40,953 nucleotides of DNA from Paracoccaceae bacterium (GTDB taxonomy: Bacteria; Pseudomonadota; Alphaproteobacteria; Rhodobacterales; Rhodobacteraceae): assembly GCA_017854585.1 (NCBI GenBank), contig JAFMHK010000029.1, positions 1 through 40,953 of the forward strand. Direction: 5' to 3'. The translations under genes were made by a program, and so were the position numbers. Positions 28,447-36,807 of this stretch are shown here, one piece after another. The number at the start of each line of letters is the position of its first letter. Position 1 is the stretch's first letter. The notes under the pieces are model-generated. The model saw only the letters and a list, made by a program, of their open reading frames with translations. It ran no database searches and was not told the DNA's origin.

Positions 28447-29229
28447 TTACTCCTTCGCCCACTCGGGCTTGCGCTTGTCAAAAAACGCGCCGATCCCCTC
28501 GGCGCTTTCCGCACTTTCCCACCGACGGATCAACGCCTCGACGCTGGCCGCCACCTCGGTCTCGGCGATACCTCCGCCCAGTTGCGCCACCAGCGCCTTG
28601 CCTTCGGCGACCGCACCGGGGGCGGCGGCAAAATAGGGCGCAATCTCAGCCTCGACCGCCGCATCAAGGTCTACCTCGGGCACCGCGCGCGCCATCAGCC
28701 CAAGGGCGACCGCCTCGGCCGCACCAAAGACGCGTCCCGAAAAGAATACCCGTCGTGCCCGCGCCGCGCCCATGCGCGCCACGACATAGGGCCCGATGGT
28801 GGCCGGGATCAGTCCCAGACGCACCTCCGTCAGGCCCACCTTGGCCGTCTCGACCCCGATCGCCACATCACACACAGACATCAACCCCACGCCACCGCCA
28901 AAGGCCTGCCCCTGCACGCGCCCGATCAACGGTTTCGGCAAGCTGTCAAGCGCGCCCAGCATGCCCGCCAAGGCCCGTGCCTCCCGCGCGCGGGTCGGGG
29001 CATCGGCAGCCATCTGGTCTTGCATCCATGCAAGATCGCCGCCCGCGCAAAAACTGCGCCCCGCCCCGGTCAGCACCACGACCCGCACCGCGCGATCACG
29101 CCCCAAGCGCCCCGCCACGTCGGTCAGTTCCGCGATCATGGCGGCATTCATCGCATTGTGCTTTTGGGGACGGTTCAACATCAGGGTCGCGACCCCGCGC
29201 GGATCGACCGCAAGTGAAAGGGTCTCCAT
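28447..29229 (-). CDS. liuC: Methylglutaconyl-CoA hydratase (enoyl-CoA hydratase family)
   Basis: Crotonase-fold enzyme of 260 residues that hydrates 3-methylglutaconyl-CoA to HMG-CoA in leucine breakdown. The oxyanion-hole motif SFCAGGDLAWMQ (59-70) is the form typical of LiuC-type hydratases, followed by GQAFGGGVGLMSVCDVAI and the LTEVRLGLIPATIGPYV block. ATG 29229 shares its A with the liuE stop (TGATG); a GTG codon three bases earlier is an alternative start. The assignment to LiuC rests on motif plus position between liuE and the end of the operon. Confidence 0.9.
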   Translation of the reverse strand: METLSLAVDPRGVATLMLNRPQKHNAMNAAMIAELTDVAGRLGRDRAVRVVVLTGAGRSFCAGGDLAWMQDQMAADAPTRAREARALAGMLGALDSLPKPLIGRVQGQAFGGGVGLMSVCDVAIGVETAKVGLTEVRLGLIPATIGPYVVARMGAARARRVFFSGRVFGAAEAVALGLMARAVPEVDLDAAVEAEIAPYFAAAPGAVAEGKALVAQLGGGIAETEVAASVEALIRRWESAESAEGIGAFFDKRKPEWAKE

Positions 29230-30092
29230 CACACGGCGTCCGTGGTGCGCATCCCTCGCGCCATATCAGCCGCCCGATCGATCACCGCCAGATCAAGCCC
29301 GGTGTCATACCCCAAATCCTTCAGATGACGCGCCACCGCCTCGGTCGCCACGTTGCCCGCCGCACCGGGCGCATAAGGGCAACCGCCCAAGCCCCCGACC
29401 GCCGCATCGAACACCCGCACCCCCAGCGACAACGCCGCGTCGATATTCGCGATGGCCCGCCCGGCCGTGTCGTGGAAATGCCCGGCAAGCCGCCCCACGG
29501 GCACCACATCACGCACCTTCAGCAGCATTTTCGCCACGCTGTCGGGGCGACCCTGCCCCATCGTATCGCCCAGCGACACCTCGTGACAGCCCATTGAGAA
29601 AAGCGCGTCCGCCACCCGCGCCACCTGATCGGGTGCGATCTTGCCGTCATAGGGGCAATCGGTGACGCAACTGACATACCCGCGCACCGGCAGGTCGATG
29701 TGCCGCGCGGCCTTCACCATCGGCGCGAACCGCTCAAGGCTTTCGGCAATCGTCGCGTTGATATTGGCTTTGGAAAACCCCTCTGACGCGCTGCCGAAAA
29801 TCGCGATTTCATCGGCACCTGCGGCAACTGCCGCCTCGTAGCCCTGCATATTGGGGGTCAGGGCGACGTATCGCACCCCCTCGGCACGGCTGATACCGCC
29901 CAGCACCTCGGCGCCGTCCGCCATCTGCGGCACCCATCTGGGGCTGACAAAACTGGCCGCCTCGATGCGCTGAAACCCCGCTTGGCTCAACAGATCGACC
30001 AGCGCGATCTTTTCCGCGGCCGGGATGATCCGCGCCTCGTTTTGCAACCCATCGCGGGGCCCCACCTCGAAAATCTCCACAAAGCCAGCCAT
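29229..30092 (-). CDS. liuE: Hydroxymethylglutaryl-CoA lyase
   Basis: Cleaves HMG-CoA into acetyl-CoA and acetoacetate, the final step of leucine degradation. The 287-residue TIM-barrel protein has EVGPRDGLQNE (9-19), GCHEVSLGDTMGQG, the metal-binding HFHDTAGRA and the catalytic Cys238 in GGLGGCPYAPGAAGNV. Start ATG 30092 is preceded by GGGAGG at 5 bases; the GTG at 30095 is less likely. It follows the glutathione transferase by about 100 bases and is coupled to liuC. Confidence 0.95.
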   Translation of the reverse strand: MAGFVEIFEVGPRDGLQNEARIIPAAEKIALVDLLSQAGFQRIEAASFVSPRWVPQMADGAEVLGGISRAEGVRYVALTPNMQGYEAAVAAGADEIAIFGSASEGFSKANINATIAESLERFAPMVKAARHIDLPVRGYVSCVTDCPYDGKIAPDQVARVADALFSMGCHEVSLGDTMGQGRPDSVAKMLLKVRDVVPVGRLAGHFHDTAGRAIANIDAALSLGVRVFDAAVGGLGGCPYAPGAAGNVATEAVARHLKDLGYDTGLDLAVIDRAADMARGMRTTDAV

Positions 30093-30193
30093 CACAACCT
30101 CCCGTTCTTATGCTTCCAATATGGCCGCCGGAGGGCCGATAGCCCCACCGGAAACCAAAGCCACATATCCATGCCAGCGCTCACCCGGAGGCG

Positions 30194-30850
30194 CTAGCTC
30201 TGGCCCTCCCAAGCCGCGTAATAGTCCCGTGTATAAAGACCGCCGTCGATCGGCAGGCTGGCCATGAAGCCGGGGCGCGCCGTGATCCGGTCGTACCAGA
30301 CGGAAAGTTCGGCAAACCCATCAAGTCGCGCGAAATGCCGGGCCATGTAAACCGCCTGCCCCACGCTGATATCAGCCGCCGAAAACCCACCATCCAGCAG
30401 ATATTCTCGGCCCTGCAAACGCCCCTCCAGCGCCTCATAGCATTTCTCGATCCGCTTCGCCTCGATCTTCATGACGACAGGCGATCGCATGCTGTCTTCG
30501 TAAAGCGCCACATGCTGTTGGGTCAGGGCGGCGGCATGCTGGCTGATGGTTTCTGCGAAATGAACCCAGATCAGCCATTGCGCCCGCTCCGCATGTCCCG
30601 GCGCGCGACCCATTCCGGTGTCGGGAAACCGCTCGCAGAGCAGTTCGGTGATGGCACCGGTTTCCCACAATACCTCGCCGTCGATCTCCAGCGCGGGCAC
30701 CCGTCCGGCAGGGTTCAGCGCCAGAAACGCCGGCCCGCGCAGAGTCTTGTCGAACGGCCACTCCCGCACCTCGAACGGCACCGCCAACTCGTGCAGCAAC
30801 CACAGCGTCCGCATCGACCGGCTCTGGGGGACGTGATGCAGCCGGATCAT
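30194..30850 (-). CDS. Glutathione S-transferase family protein
   Basis: A 218-residue protein with a thioredoxin-like N-terminal domain (MIRLHHVPQSRSMRTLWLLH, then PAGRVPALEIDGEVLWETGA with the conserved cis-Pro and Glu/Thr loop) and an all-helical C-terminal domain (YLLDGGFSAADISVGQAVYM, with the N-capping Asp). Ser11 or Ser12 could serve as the activating residue. It overlaps the liuD stop by 4 bases, so it is co-expressed with leucine catabolism. The substrate is unknown; protection against reactive methylcrotonyl intermediates is an inference. Confidence 0.9.
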   Translation of the reverse strand: MIRLHHVPQSRSMRTLWLLHELAVPFEVREWPFDKTLRGPAFLALNPAGRVPALEIDGEVLWETGAITELLCERFPDTGMGRAPGHAERAQWLIWVHFAETISQHAAALTQQHVALYEDSMRSPVVMKIEAKRIEKCYEALEGRLQGREYLLDGGFSAADISVGQAVYMARHFARLDGFAELSVWYDRITARPGFMASLPIDGGLYTRDYYAAWEGQS

Positions 30851-32784
30851 GGGGCTTGCTCCTCCAGAACGATCAGGGCGTCACCTGCCGCAACCTGTGC
30901 ACCTGCGGCTACCAACACCTCGGCGACGATGCCGTCGCGGCCTGCGGTCAAGGTGTGTTCCATCTTCATCGCCTCCAGCACGGCCAAGCGGTCCCCCTGC
31001 GCCACCTCTTGGCCGGGGGTCACGAAGACCGCCTTCACCAGTCCCGGCATCGGGGCCACGATCCGTCCGACCGCTACCGCACCCTCCACCGCCACATCCA
31101 GCGGGTCAATGACCGTGAAGTGATATCCGTTACCCCAGAACACCGACACACCCGCATCATGACGCACAACCACCGCAGGCACGCGCGCACCATCGATGAT
31201 CCAGCCGTCTGCGCGGGTGATTTCGTGCACGGTTTCGCCGACGTTGGCCCGGAACCGCCCCCGGTTCAGCGCTTCGACCACCACCGTCACCACCGCGTCG
31301 CCCAGACCGAGTTGCACGGTCTGCCGCATCGGCGACCACAGGTTGAACCCCTGCAACGGCGTCGCCACGTCCAGCCCCATCGCCCCCAGTGCCGCCAGCG
31401 ACCGGGTTCGCGAACAGGGGATCGGGGCATTGGCCAACTCCGCAAGATCACGCCCGATCAACCCGGTATCGACATCCCCCGCCGCAAAGCCATGATGACC
31501 GGCCAGCTTGCGCAGAAAGGCAAGGTTGGTCACCGTTCCCGCCACCTGCATCCCCGCCAGCGCCGCCTCCAGCTTGCGCAGGGCAATCGCCCGCGTTGGC
31601 CCGTGCACAATCAGCTTGGCAATCATCGGGTCGTACCAAGGCGATATCACGTCGCCGGTCCGCACGCCTGTATCGGCCCGCGCGTCATCCGGAAACGCCA
31701 GATGCGCCAATCGTCCCGTCGCGGGCAGAAATCCGGCAGGCACATCCTCGGCATAAAGCCGCGCCTCGAACGCGTGCCCGGTGATGGTCAGGTCGGCCTG
31801 CGTCGCGGGCAACGGATCTCCGACCGCAACGCGCAATTGCCATTCCACCAGATCAACGCCCGTGATCGCCTCGGTCACTGGATGCTCAACCTGCAGGCGG
31901 GTATTCATCTCCATGAAGAAGAACCGATCATCCCGCAGCCCGTCGCTGGCATCCACGATGAACTCCACCGTCCCCGCGCCGCTATAGCCGATGGCCTCTG
32001 CCGCGCGCACCGCCGCAGAACCCATCGCCTCCCGCATCTTGGTGGTCATACCCGGCGCGGGGGCTTCTTCGATCACCTTCTGATGACGGCGCTGCAAGGA
32101 ACAATCCCGCTCGAACAGATGCACGGCGCGGGTGCCGTCACCAAACACCTGCACCTCGATATGGCGTGGCTTTTCCACGTATTTTTCTATAAGAACAGCA
32201 TCATTGCCGAATGCCGTCGCCGCTTCGCCCATTGCGCTGGCCAGTGCGTCAGCAAACCCTTGCGGCGCATCCACCTTGCGCATGCCCTTGCCGCCACCAC
32301 CGGCAACCGCCTTGATCAACACCGGATAGCCAATCGTATCGGCGGCCCCGGCCAGATGTTCGGGGTCCTGATTGTCGCCATGATACCCCGGCACCACCGG
32401 CACGCCCGCATTATGCATCAACGCCTTGGCCGCATCCTTGAGGCCCATGGCCCGGATCGCATCTGCTGAGGGTCCGATGAAGACCAGACCCGAGGCGACC
32501 ACGGCATCGACGAACATCGGGTTTTCCGACAAGAAGCCATAGCCCGGATGAATCGCCTGCGCCCCTGTTTCAAGCGCGGCGGCAATGATCGCATCGCCAC
32601 GCAGATAACTGTCCTTGGGGGCAGGCCCGCCGATATGCACCGCCTGATCAGCCATCGCCACGTGGCGCGCACCGGCGTCGGCGTCGGAATAGACCGCCAC
32701 GGTGGCCACGCCCATGCGGCGACAGGTGTCGATCACGCGGCAGGCGATCTCTCCCCGGTTTGCGATCAGGATTTTACGAAACAT
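30847..32784 (-). CDS. liuD: Methylcrotonyl-CoA carboxylase alpha (biotin) subunit
   Basis: ATP-dependent biotin carboxylase plus biotin carrier subunit (645 residues) of 3-methylcrotonyl-CoA carboxylase. The N-terminal domain shows FRKILIANRGEIACRVI and HPGYGFLSENPMF, the ATP-grasp glycine loop KAVAGGGGKGMRKV, and FERDCSLQRRHQKVIEEAPA; the C-terminal biotinyl domain has EAMKM with Lys607. GGGGGG lies 4 bases before ATG 32784. It could be confused with propionyl- or geranyl-CoA carboxylase subunits, but the neighbours liuA, liuB, liuC and liuE fix the pathway. BirA encoded in the window can modify Lys607. An 84-base gap with repeats separates it from liuB. Confidence 0.95.
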   Translation of the reverse strand: MFRKILIANRGEIACRVIDTCRRMGVATVAVYSDADAGARHVAMADQAVHIGGPAPKDSYLRGDAIIAAALETGAQAIHPGYGFLSENPMFVDAVVASGLVFIGPSADAIRAMGLKDAAKALMHNAGVPVVPGYHGDNQDPEHLAGAADTIGYPVLIKAVAGGGGKGMRKVDAPQGFADALASAMGEAATAFGNDAVLIEKYVEKPRHIEVQVFGDGTRAVHLFERDCSLQRRHQKVIEEAPAPGMTTKMREAMGSAAVRAAEAIGYSGAGTVEFIVDASDGLRDDRFFFMEMNTRLQVEHPVTEAITGVDLVEWQLRVAVGDPLPATQADLTITGHAFEARLYAEDVPAGFLPATGRLAHLAFPDDARADTGVRTGDVISPWYDPMIAKLIVHGPTRAIALRKLEAALAGMQVAGTVTNLAFLRKLAGHHGFAAGDVDTGLIGRDLAELANAPIPCSRTRSLAALGAMGLDVATPLQGFNLWSPMRQTVQLGLGDAVVTVVVEALNRGRFRANVGETVHEITRADGWIIDGARVPAVVVRHDAGVSVFWGNGYHFTVIDPLDVAVEGAVAVGRIVAPMPGLVKAVFVTPGQEVAQGDRLAVLEAMKMEHTLTAGRDGIVAEVLVAAGAQVAAGDALIVLEEQAP

Positions 32785-32797
32785 CTTGCCCCCCGAT

Positions 32798-32819
32798 GCC
32801 GTGCGCCAATGTGCACGGC
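32798..32819. repeat. Hairpin upstream of liuD
   Basis: GCCGTGC (32798-32804) and GCACGGC (32813-32819) form a 7-bp stem with an 8-base loop, 14 bases from the liuD start codon. It could influence liuD translation. Confidence 0.4.
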
Positions 32820-32829
32820 GTATGCATCA

Positions 32830-32863
32830 CTTCCATACCGGATCGATACCGGTTCCATACCGC
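32830..32863. repeat. Three 11-bp direct repeats between liuB and liuD
   Basis: ATACCG recurs at 32835, 32846 and 32857, exactly 11 bases apart, within longer similar 11-bp units; units 1 and 3 also share the preceding TTCC. The middle contains the inverted repeat ACCGG/CCGGT. The spacing is about one helical turn, compatible with protein binding, but the tract is short. Confidence 0.45.
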
Positions 32864-32868
32864 CCAAA

Positions 32869-34488
32869 TTACATCCGAAAGACGCCAAACCGCGTCTCCT
32901 CGATTGGGGCGTTCAACGCGGCAGACAGACTCAGCGCCAGCACCTCACGGCTTTTGCGCGGATCGACGATACCGTCGTCCCATAACCGGGCCGATGCATA
33001 AAGCGGGTGACTTTGCCGGTCGAACATCTCGACTGTGGGGCGTTTGAATTCGGCCTCTGCCTCTGCCGACCACGCCTGCCCCGCGCGCTCCATGGCATCG
33101 CGTTTCACCGTCGCCAGAACCCCTGCCGCCTGCGGGCCACCCATGACGGAAATCCGTGAATTGGGCCAAGACCACATGAAGCGCGGCTGATATGCGCGCC
33201 CTGCCATGCCGTAGTTGCCGGCCCCGAAACTACCGCCCACGACCATGGTTATCTTGGGAACGTTCGTCGTGGCCACCGCCGTCACCATCTTGGCCCCGTG
33301 ACGCGCGATCCCCTCGTTCTCGTATTTCCGTCCAACCATGAAACCAGTGATATTTTGCAGGAAAACCAATGGGATGGATCGTTGGCTGCAAAGCTCGATG
33401 AAGTGCGCCGCCTTCTGCGCGGCCTCGGACAGCAGCACACCGTTGTTGGCGATGATACCCACCGGGCAGCCCATCACCTGCGCAAAGCCGGTCACGATCG
33501 TTTCGCCAAACCGTGGCTTGAATTCATCGAATTCCGACGCATCGACAATGCGCGCAATCACCTCTCGTATGTCGTAGGGCGTGGTGAGTGACGCGGGCAC
33601 GACCCCCAGCAGTTCCTCTGGATCATAGGCAGGCGGCCGGTCGTTTCGCAGTGTTGGCGGAACCCACGCCCCCCCCGCCCCGGCCAAGGACCCCACAGCC
33701 TGTCGCGCCAAGGCCAGCGCATGGGTATCATCCTCGGCCAGATAATCGGCCACACCGCTCAACCGGGTATGCACATCACCCCCACCCAAGTCCTCGGCGG
33801 TCACGATCTCGCCGGTTGCTGCCTTCACCAAGGGCGGTCCAGCCAGAAAAATAGTGCCTTGATTTTTCACAATAATAGTCACATCCGACATGGCCGGAAC
33901 ATACGCCCCACCCGCCGTGCACGAGCCCATCACCACCGCAATCTGCGGGATTCCCTTGGCGCTCATGCGTGCCTGATTATAGAAGATCCGCCCAAAATGA
34001 TCCCGGTCGGGGAACACCTCGTCCTGGTTTGGCAGGTTCGCGCCGCCACTATCGACCAGATAGATGCAGGGAAGATGGCATTCCTCTGCGATCTCCTGTG
34101 CGCGCAGGTGTTTCTTGACGGTGATCGGGTAATACGTTCCGCCCTTCACGGTGGCATCGTTACACACGATCATGACCTCGCGACCCATCACGCGGCCGAC
34201 GCCCGCGATCGCACCGCCGCAAGGTGCCGCGTCATCATACATCCCGTGACCCGCCGTTGCCCCGACTTCCAGAAAGGCCGCCCCGGGATCAAGCAGATTT
34301 GCCACCCGTTCACGCGGCAGCATCTTGCCACGCGACAGATGTCGGTCTCGGGCCCTTTCGCCGCCACCCGCCGCCGCAGCCTCTGCAGCCTGTTGTACCA
34401 GGCGCAGAGCCTCAAGATGCGCCGCACGATTGGCGCGTGCCTCCTCCGATCCGCCTAAGAACTTGGACGCCAGTTTCATCTTGGACAT
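32869..34488 (-). CDS. liuB: Methylcrotonyl-CoA carboxylase beta (carboxyltransferase) subunit
   Basis: Transfers the carboxyl group from biotin to 3-methylcrotonyl-CoA, giving 3-methylglutaconyl-CoA. The 539-residue sequence has crotonase-like N and C halves: [32 protein letters not shown] region ([20 protein letters not shown]), [20 protein letters not shown] and [20 protein letters not shown], which are characteristic of MCC beta. Start ATG 34488 fits the family N-terminus [10 protein letters not shown]. It precedes liuD by 84 bases and follows three small ORFs that separate it from liuA. Confidence 0.96.
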   Translation of the reverse strand: MSKMKLASKFLGGSEEARANRAAHLEALRLVQQAAEAAAAGGGERARDRHLSRGKMLPRERVANLLDPGAAFLEVGATAGHGMYDDAAPCGGAIAGVGRVMGREVMIVCNDATVKGGTYYPITVKKHLRAQEIAEECHLPCIYLVDSGGANLPNQDEVFPDRDHFGRIFYNQARMSAKGIPQIAVVMGSCTAGGAYVPAMSDVTIIVKNQGTIFLAGPPLVKAATGEIVTAEDLGGGDVHTRLSGVADYLAEDDTHALALARQAVGSLAGAGGAWVPPTLRNDRPPAYDPEELLGVVPASLTTPYDIREVIARIVDASEFDEFKPRFGETIVTGFAQVMGCPVGIIANNGVLLSEAAQKAAHFIELCSQRSIPLVFLQNITGFMVGRKYENEGIARHGAKMVTAVATTNVPKITMVVGGSFGAGNYGMAGRAYQPRFMWSWPNSRISVMGGPQAAGVLATVKRDAMERAGQAWSAEAEAEFKRPTVEMFDRQSHPLYASARLWDDGIVDPRKSREVLALSLSAALNAPIEETRFGVFRM

Positions 34489-34528
34489 GCCTCTCTATCG
34501 TGGTGCAAACGCGTTCGACCCATGGTCC

Positions 34529-35110
34529 TCATTCGCTTTCCCCCGCCGTCGTTGACGGGCCGGTTTCCAACGCTGGCAAAACGCCCAGAACCCGCGCGAC
34601 CTGTCGCAGGGTGATCACATCCGCCAGACGGCGGCTGGCTTCGCGTGCCTCGCACCAGACGGCATAGGCCTGTTCTGCTCCGGCGCAATCGGGTCCGGCC
34701 GATTGACCCTGCACCACCGCCCACAAGTTAGGATAAAGCCCGTCCGACCAGATCGGGTCCAGACCCGCTATATCGTTGGGCGCTGGCAACCCGGCCCGGA
34801 TTTCTGCGCGGACGCCGTCCATCCGTTCGGTCAAGGCAGCCTGACAGGCAAAGCGATCATCCGTTGCGTCGCATGCCGCGATTTCAAGCACGCCACAGAA
34901 ATCAAAAGCACCCCCGCCGACCATGTCGAAGTTAGCCCCTGACGTTTGGTCAAGGCTCTGCTCCAAGGCCTGCTCAAACGCCACGTTCTCGCCACTCAGG
35001 CAGGCGTCATAGGTATCTGATGGGGCTTGCTCACTGCTTTGCGCGGCAGCGATCGACCCGGCAAAACCAAGGCCTGCGACTAAAAGAAAAAGATATCTCG
35101 CGCCTGTCAT
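34529..35110 (-). CDS. Secreted Cys-containing hypothetical protein in the liu operon
   Basis: Start set at ATG 35110, overlapping the preceding stop as ATGA; the longer frame upstream is a shadow. The 193-residue product has a signal peptide (RYLFLLVAGLGFAGSIAAAQ) and six cysteines in the mature part (37, 72, 80, 89, 142, 153), suggesting disulphides and a periplasmic location. The region DCAGAEQAYAVWCEAREASR vaguely recalls LprI/DUF1311-type lysozyme-inhibitor domains, but I would not assign it. It ends 40 bases before liuB. Function unknown; no obvious link to leucine catabolism except cotranscription. Confidence 0.68.
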   Translation of the reverse strand: MTGARYLFLLVAGLGFAGSIAAAQSSEQAPSDTYDACLSGENVAFEQALEQSLDQTSGANFDMVGGGAFDFCGVLEIAACDATDDRFACQAALTERMDGVRAEIRAGLPAPNDIAGLDPIWSDGLYPNLWAVVQGQSAGPDCAGAEQAYAVWCEAREASRRLADVITLRQVARVLGVLPALETGPSTTAGESE

Positions 35111-35430
35111 GCCGGAGGCCCATCGTTCAGAGACATCAGGTCGATTTCCACCAGACGTCCCTGCGCATCCGCCGGATAGATCTGTGCGGCTCCGTTCAAG
35201 GGCTGACACGTCACAATCAGGGCCACACCGGAAAATACCGAAGGGCGGGCGAAACAATCGGTTGGCGCCTGTCCGGTATCGGCGACATAAATCGCAGCCA
35301 TCGCCAGAATAATCTCGGTCTCGCTCAGCGGCACCGCAGCCCGTGACAACCAGACGCCAATCCCGGCAGCCAGTATCGCCAAGGCCCCGATTTGCAGGGC
35401 AACCGTGCTGCGGAAGGGAAAGGCGTCCAT
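35107..35430 (-). CDS. Small membrane-anchored hypothetical protein
   Basis: A 107-residue product from ATG 35430, which shares one base with the stop of a small upstream ORF (TGATG) and whose own stop overlaps the next start by 4 bases. One N-terminal transmembrane helix (VALQIGALAILAAGIGVWL) is followed by a short domain with two cysteines (PTDCFARPSV and IVTCQPL), probably periplasmic. The open frame reaches 35577, but that part is a Pro/Asp repeat shadow. Family not recognised. The coupled arrangement suggests the three small genes work together. Confidence 0.6.
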   Translation of the reverse strand: MDAFPFRSTVALQIGALAILAAGIGVWLSRAAVPLSETEIILAMAAIYVADTGQAPTDCFARPSVFSGVALIVTCQPLNGAAQIYPADAQGRLVEIDLMSLNDGPPA

Positions 35431-35585
35431 CACAGACCCCGGGCCAAATCTGACGGCCTGAGAGCCCGATGGCAGGCATTCGGCGCGGGGGGGCGGAACG
35501 TCGGACACGTGGCCACGGCGAGCAAGGCCAGCGGGATCAGCGGGATCAGCGGGATCAGCGTCAGGTTGCCGGGCCACCTTGTCAC
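35430..35585 (-). CDS. Putative 51-aa envelope small protein coupled to liuA
   Basis: GTG start (35585-35583) overlaps the liuA stop as GTGA and has GGGGG about 9 bases upstream; the stop (35432-35430) shares a base with the ATG of the next gene. The product has a basic start, a hydrophobic segment built from repeated Ile-Pro-Leu units (LTLIPLIPLIPLALLAVA) and then TCPTF, with Cys27 and Cys38 in the short remainder. It resembles a signal peptide; the Thr before Cys27 is not a standard lipobox residue, so lipidation is doubtful. Double start/stop coupling is the main evidence that it is translated. Confidence 0.45.
   Translation of the reverse strand: MTRWPGNLTLIPLIPLIPLALLAVATCPTFRPPAPNACHRALRPSDLARGL
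35531..35557. repeat. Three tandem 9-bp repeats in the 51-aa ORF
   Basis: GCGGGATCA is repeated three times without interruption (35531-35557). On the minus strand it encodes the repeated Leu-Ile-Pro units of the hydrophobic segment of the small protein. Copy-number change would lengthen or shorten that segment in frame. Confidence 0.75.
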
Positions 35586-36745
35586 CCCATCGCCCCCATC
35601 AACTCCCGACCCACCAGCATCCGGCGAATTTCCGAGGTCCCGGCCCCGATTTCCATAAGCTTGGCATCGCGAAAAATCCGGGCTACGGCGCTGTCGTTCA
35701 TGAACCCTGCACCGCCCATGGCCTGCACCGCCTGATGGGCGACAACCATCGCCTCCTCGGACGCGTAAAGCACACAAGCGGCTGCATCCGCACGCGTCAC
35801 CTGCCCCCGATCACAGGCCTTGGCGACTTCGTAAACATAGGCACGGGCCGAATTCATCTTGGTATACATGTCCGCGATCTTGCCCTGCATCAGCTGGAAA
35901 TTCCCGATGCTTTGGCCAAACTGCTTGCGCTCGACCATGTAGGGCATGATCTCGTCCAGACAGGCGGCCATGATGCCGGTGCCGATGCCGGACAGGACGA
36001 CCCTTTCGTAATCAAGCCCGCTCATCAAGACGCGCACGCCGCGCCCTTCTTCGCCCAACACGTTCTCGAAGGGGACTTCCACGTCATCAAAGACCAACTC
36101 GGCCGTGTTGGACCCGCGCATTCCCAACTTGTCGAAATGCGGCGATGTGGTGAAACCGGTCATCGTCTTTTCAATCAGGAATGCCGTAATTCCCTTGGAC
36201 CCGGCCTCTGGATCGGTTTTCGCATAGACCACAAGGGTGTCTGCGTCAGGCCCATTGGTGATCCAGTATTTCGTGCCGTTCAGCACATAGCGATCATTGC
36301 GTTTCTCGGCCCGCAATTTCATTGAAACTACGTCGCTGCCCGCGCCGGCCTCGGACATGGCCAACGCGCCGACATGGTTACCGCTGACCAGACCGGGCAG
36401 GTATTTGCGACGCTGTTCATCGGTCCCGTTCAACGCGATCTGATTGACGCAAAGGTTTGAATGCGCACCATAGGAAAGCGACACCGACGCCGAGGCGCGC
36501 GCAATCTCCTCTACCGCGATGACGTGGGCCAGATATCCCATTCCCGCACCGCCAAATTCCTCGGGAACCGTAATGCCCAACAACCCAAGCTCACCCATTT
36601 CGGGCCAAAGCGCGGGTGGGAAATGATTGGTCTTGTCAATCTCGGCAGCCAGCGGCTTGACCCGCTCCTGTGCCCAACGGTGCACCATATCGCGCAGCGC
36701 ATTGATATCTTCGCCCAGATCGAACGTCATGGAGGCCATGAACAT
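35582..36745 (-). CDS. liuA: Isovaleryl-CoA dehydrogenase
   Basis: FAD-dependent acyl-CoA dehydrogenase oxidising isovaleryl-CoA to 3-methylcrotonyl-CoA and passing electrons to ETF. The 387-residue product (ATG 36745 with GGGAGGT about 6 bases upstream; ATGs at 36739 and 36730 also in frame) carries ALAMSEAGAGSDV (127-139), YWITNGPDADTLVVYAKT and the catalytic Glu247 in GLDYERVVLSG, the position characteristic of isovaleryl-CoA dehydrogenases rather than other acyl-CoA dehydrogenases. The C-terminal AVQAMGGAGFMNDSAVARIF is typical. First gene of the liu operon, behind a promoter and palindrome. The open frame beyond 36745 is not protein-like. Confidence 0.95.
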   Translation of the reverse strand: MFMASMTFDLGEDINALRDMVHRWAQERVKPLAAEIDKTNHFPPALWPEMGELGLLGITVPEEFGGAGMGYLAHVIAVEEIARASASVSLSYGAHSNLCVNQIALNGTDEQRRKYLPGLVSGNHVGALAMSEAGAGSDVVSMKLRAEKRNDRYVLNGTKYWITNGPDADTLVVYAKTDPEAGSKGITAFLIEKTMTGFTTSPHFDKLGMRGSNTAELVFDDVEVPFENVLGEEGRGVRVLMSGLDYERVVLSGIGTGIMAACLDEIMPYMVERKQFGQSIGNFQLMQGKIADMYTKMNSARAYVYEVAKACDRGQVTRADAAACVLYASEEAMVVAHQAVQAMGGAGFMNDSAVARIFRDAKLMEIGAGTSEIRRMLVGRELMGAMG

Positions 36746-36761
36746 GGGCCACCTCCCTTTA

Positions 36762-36779
36762 ATTGAACGCTTGTTCAAT
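36762..36779. promoter_or_regulatory. Palindromic operator candidate at the liuA promoter
   Basis: ATTGAAC-GCTT-GTTCAAT is a perfect 7+4+7 inverted repeat spanning the predicted transcription start and touching the -10 element. Its position is that of a repressor site. The symmetry suggests a TetR-like dimer; the known LiuR (MerR-family) consensus, as I remember it, is different. No regulator gene lies in the window. Confidence 0.6.
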
Positions 36780-36807
36780 AAATAGCAATGCGCGCGAGTC
36801 GAGTCAA
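36779..36807 (-). promoter_or_regulatory. Promoter of the liu operon
   Basis: On the minus strand TTGACT (36807-36802) is followed after 17 bases by TATTTA (36784-36779). The predicted start near 36772 lies inside the palindrome and gives a leader of about 27 bases to ATG 36745. The -35 overlaps the stop codon of the preceding hydrolase gene. Confidence 0.6.

Noticed and set aside
32869..36745. Alternative pathway: propionyl- or geranyl-CoA carboxylase cluster
   Set aside because: Neighbouring isovaleryl-CoA dehydrogenase, HMG-CoA lyase and a LiuC-type hydratase point to the leucine pathway.
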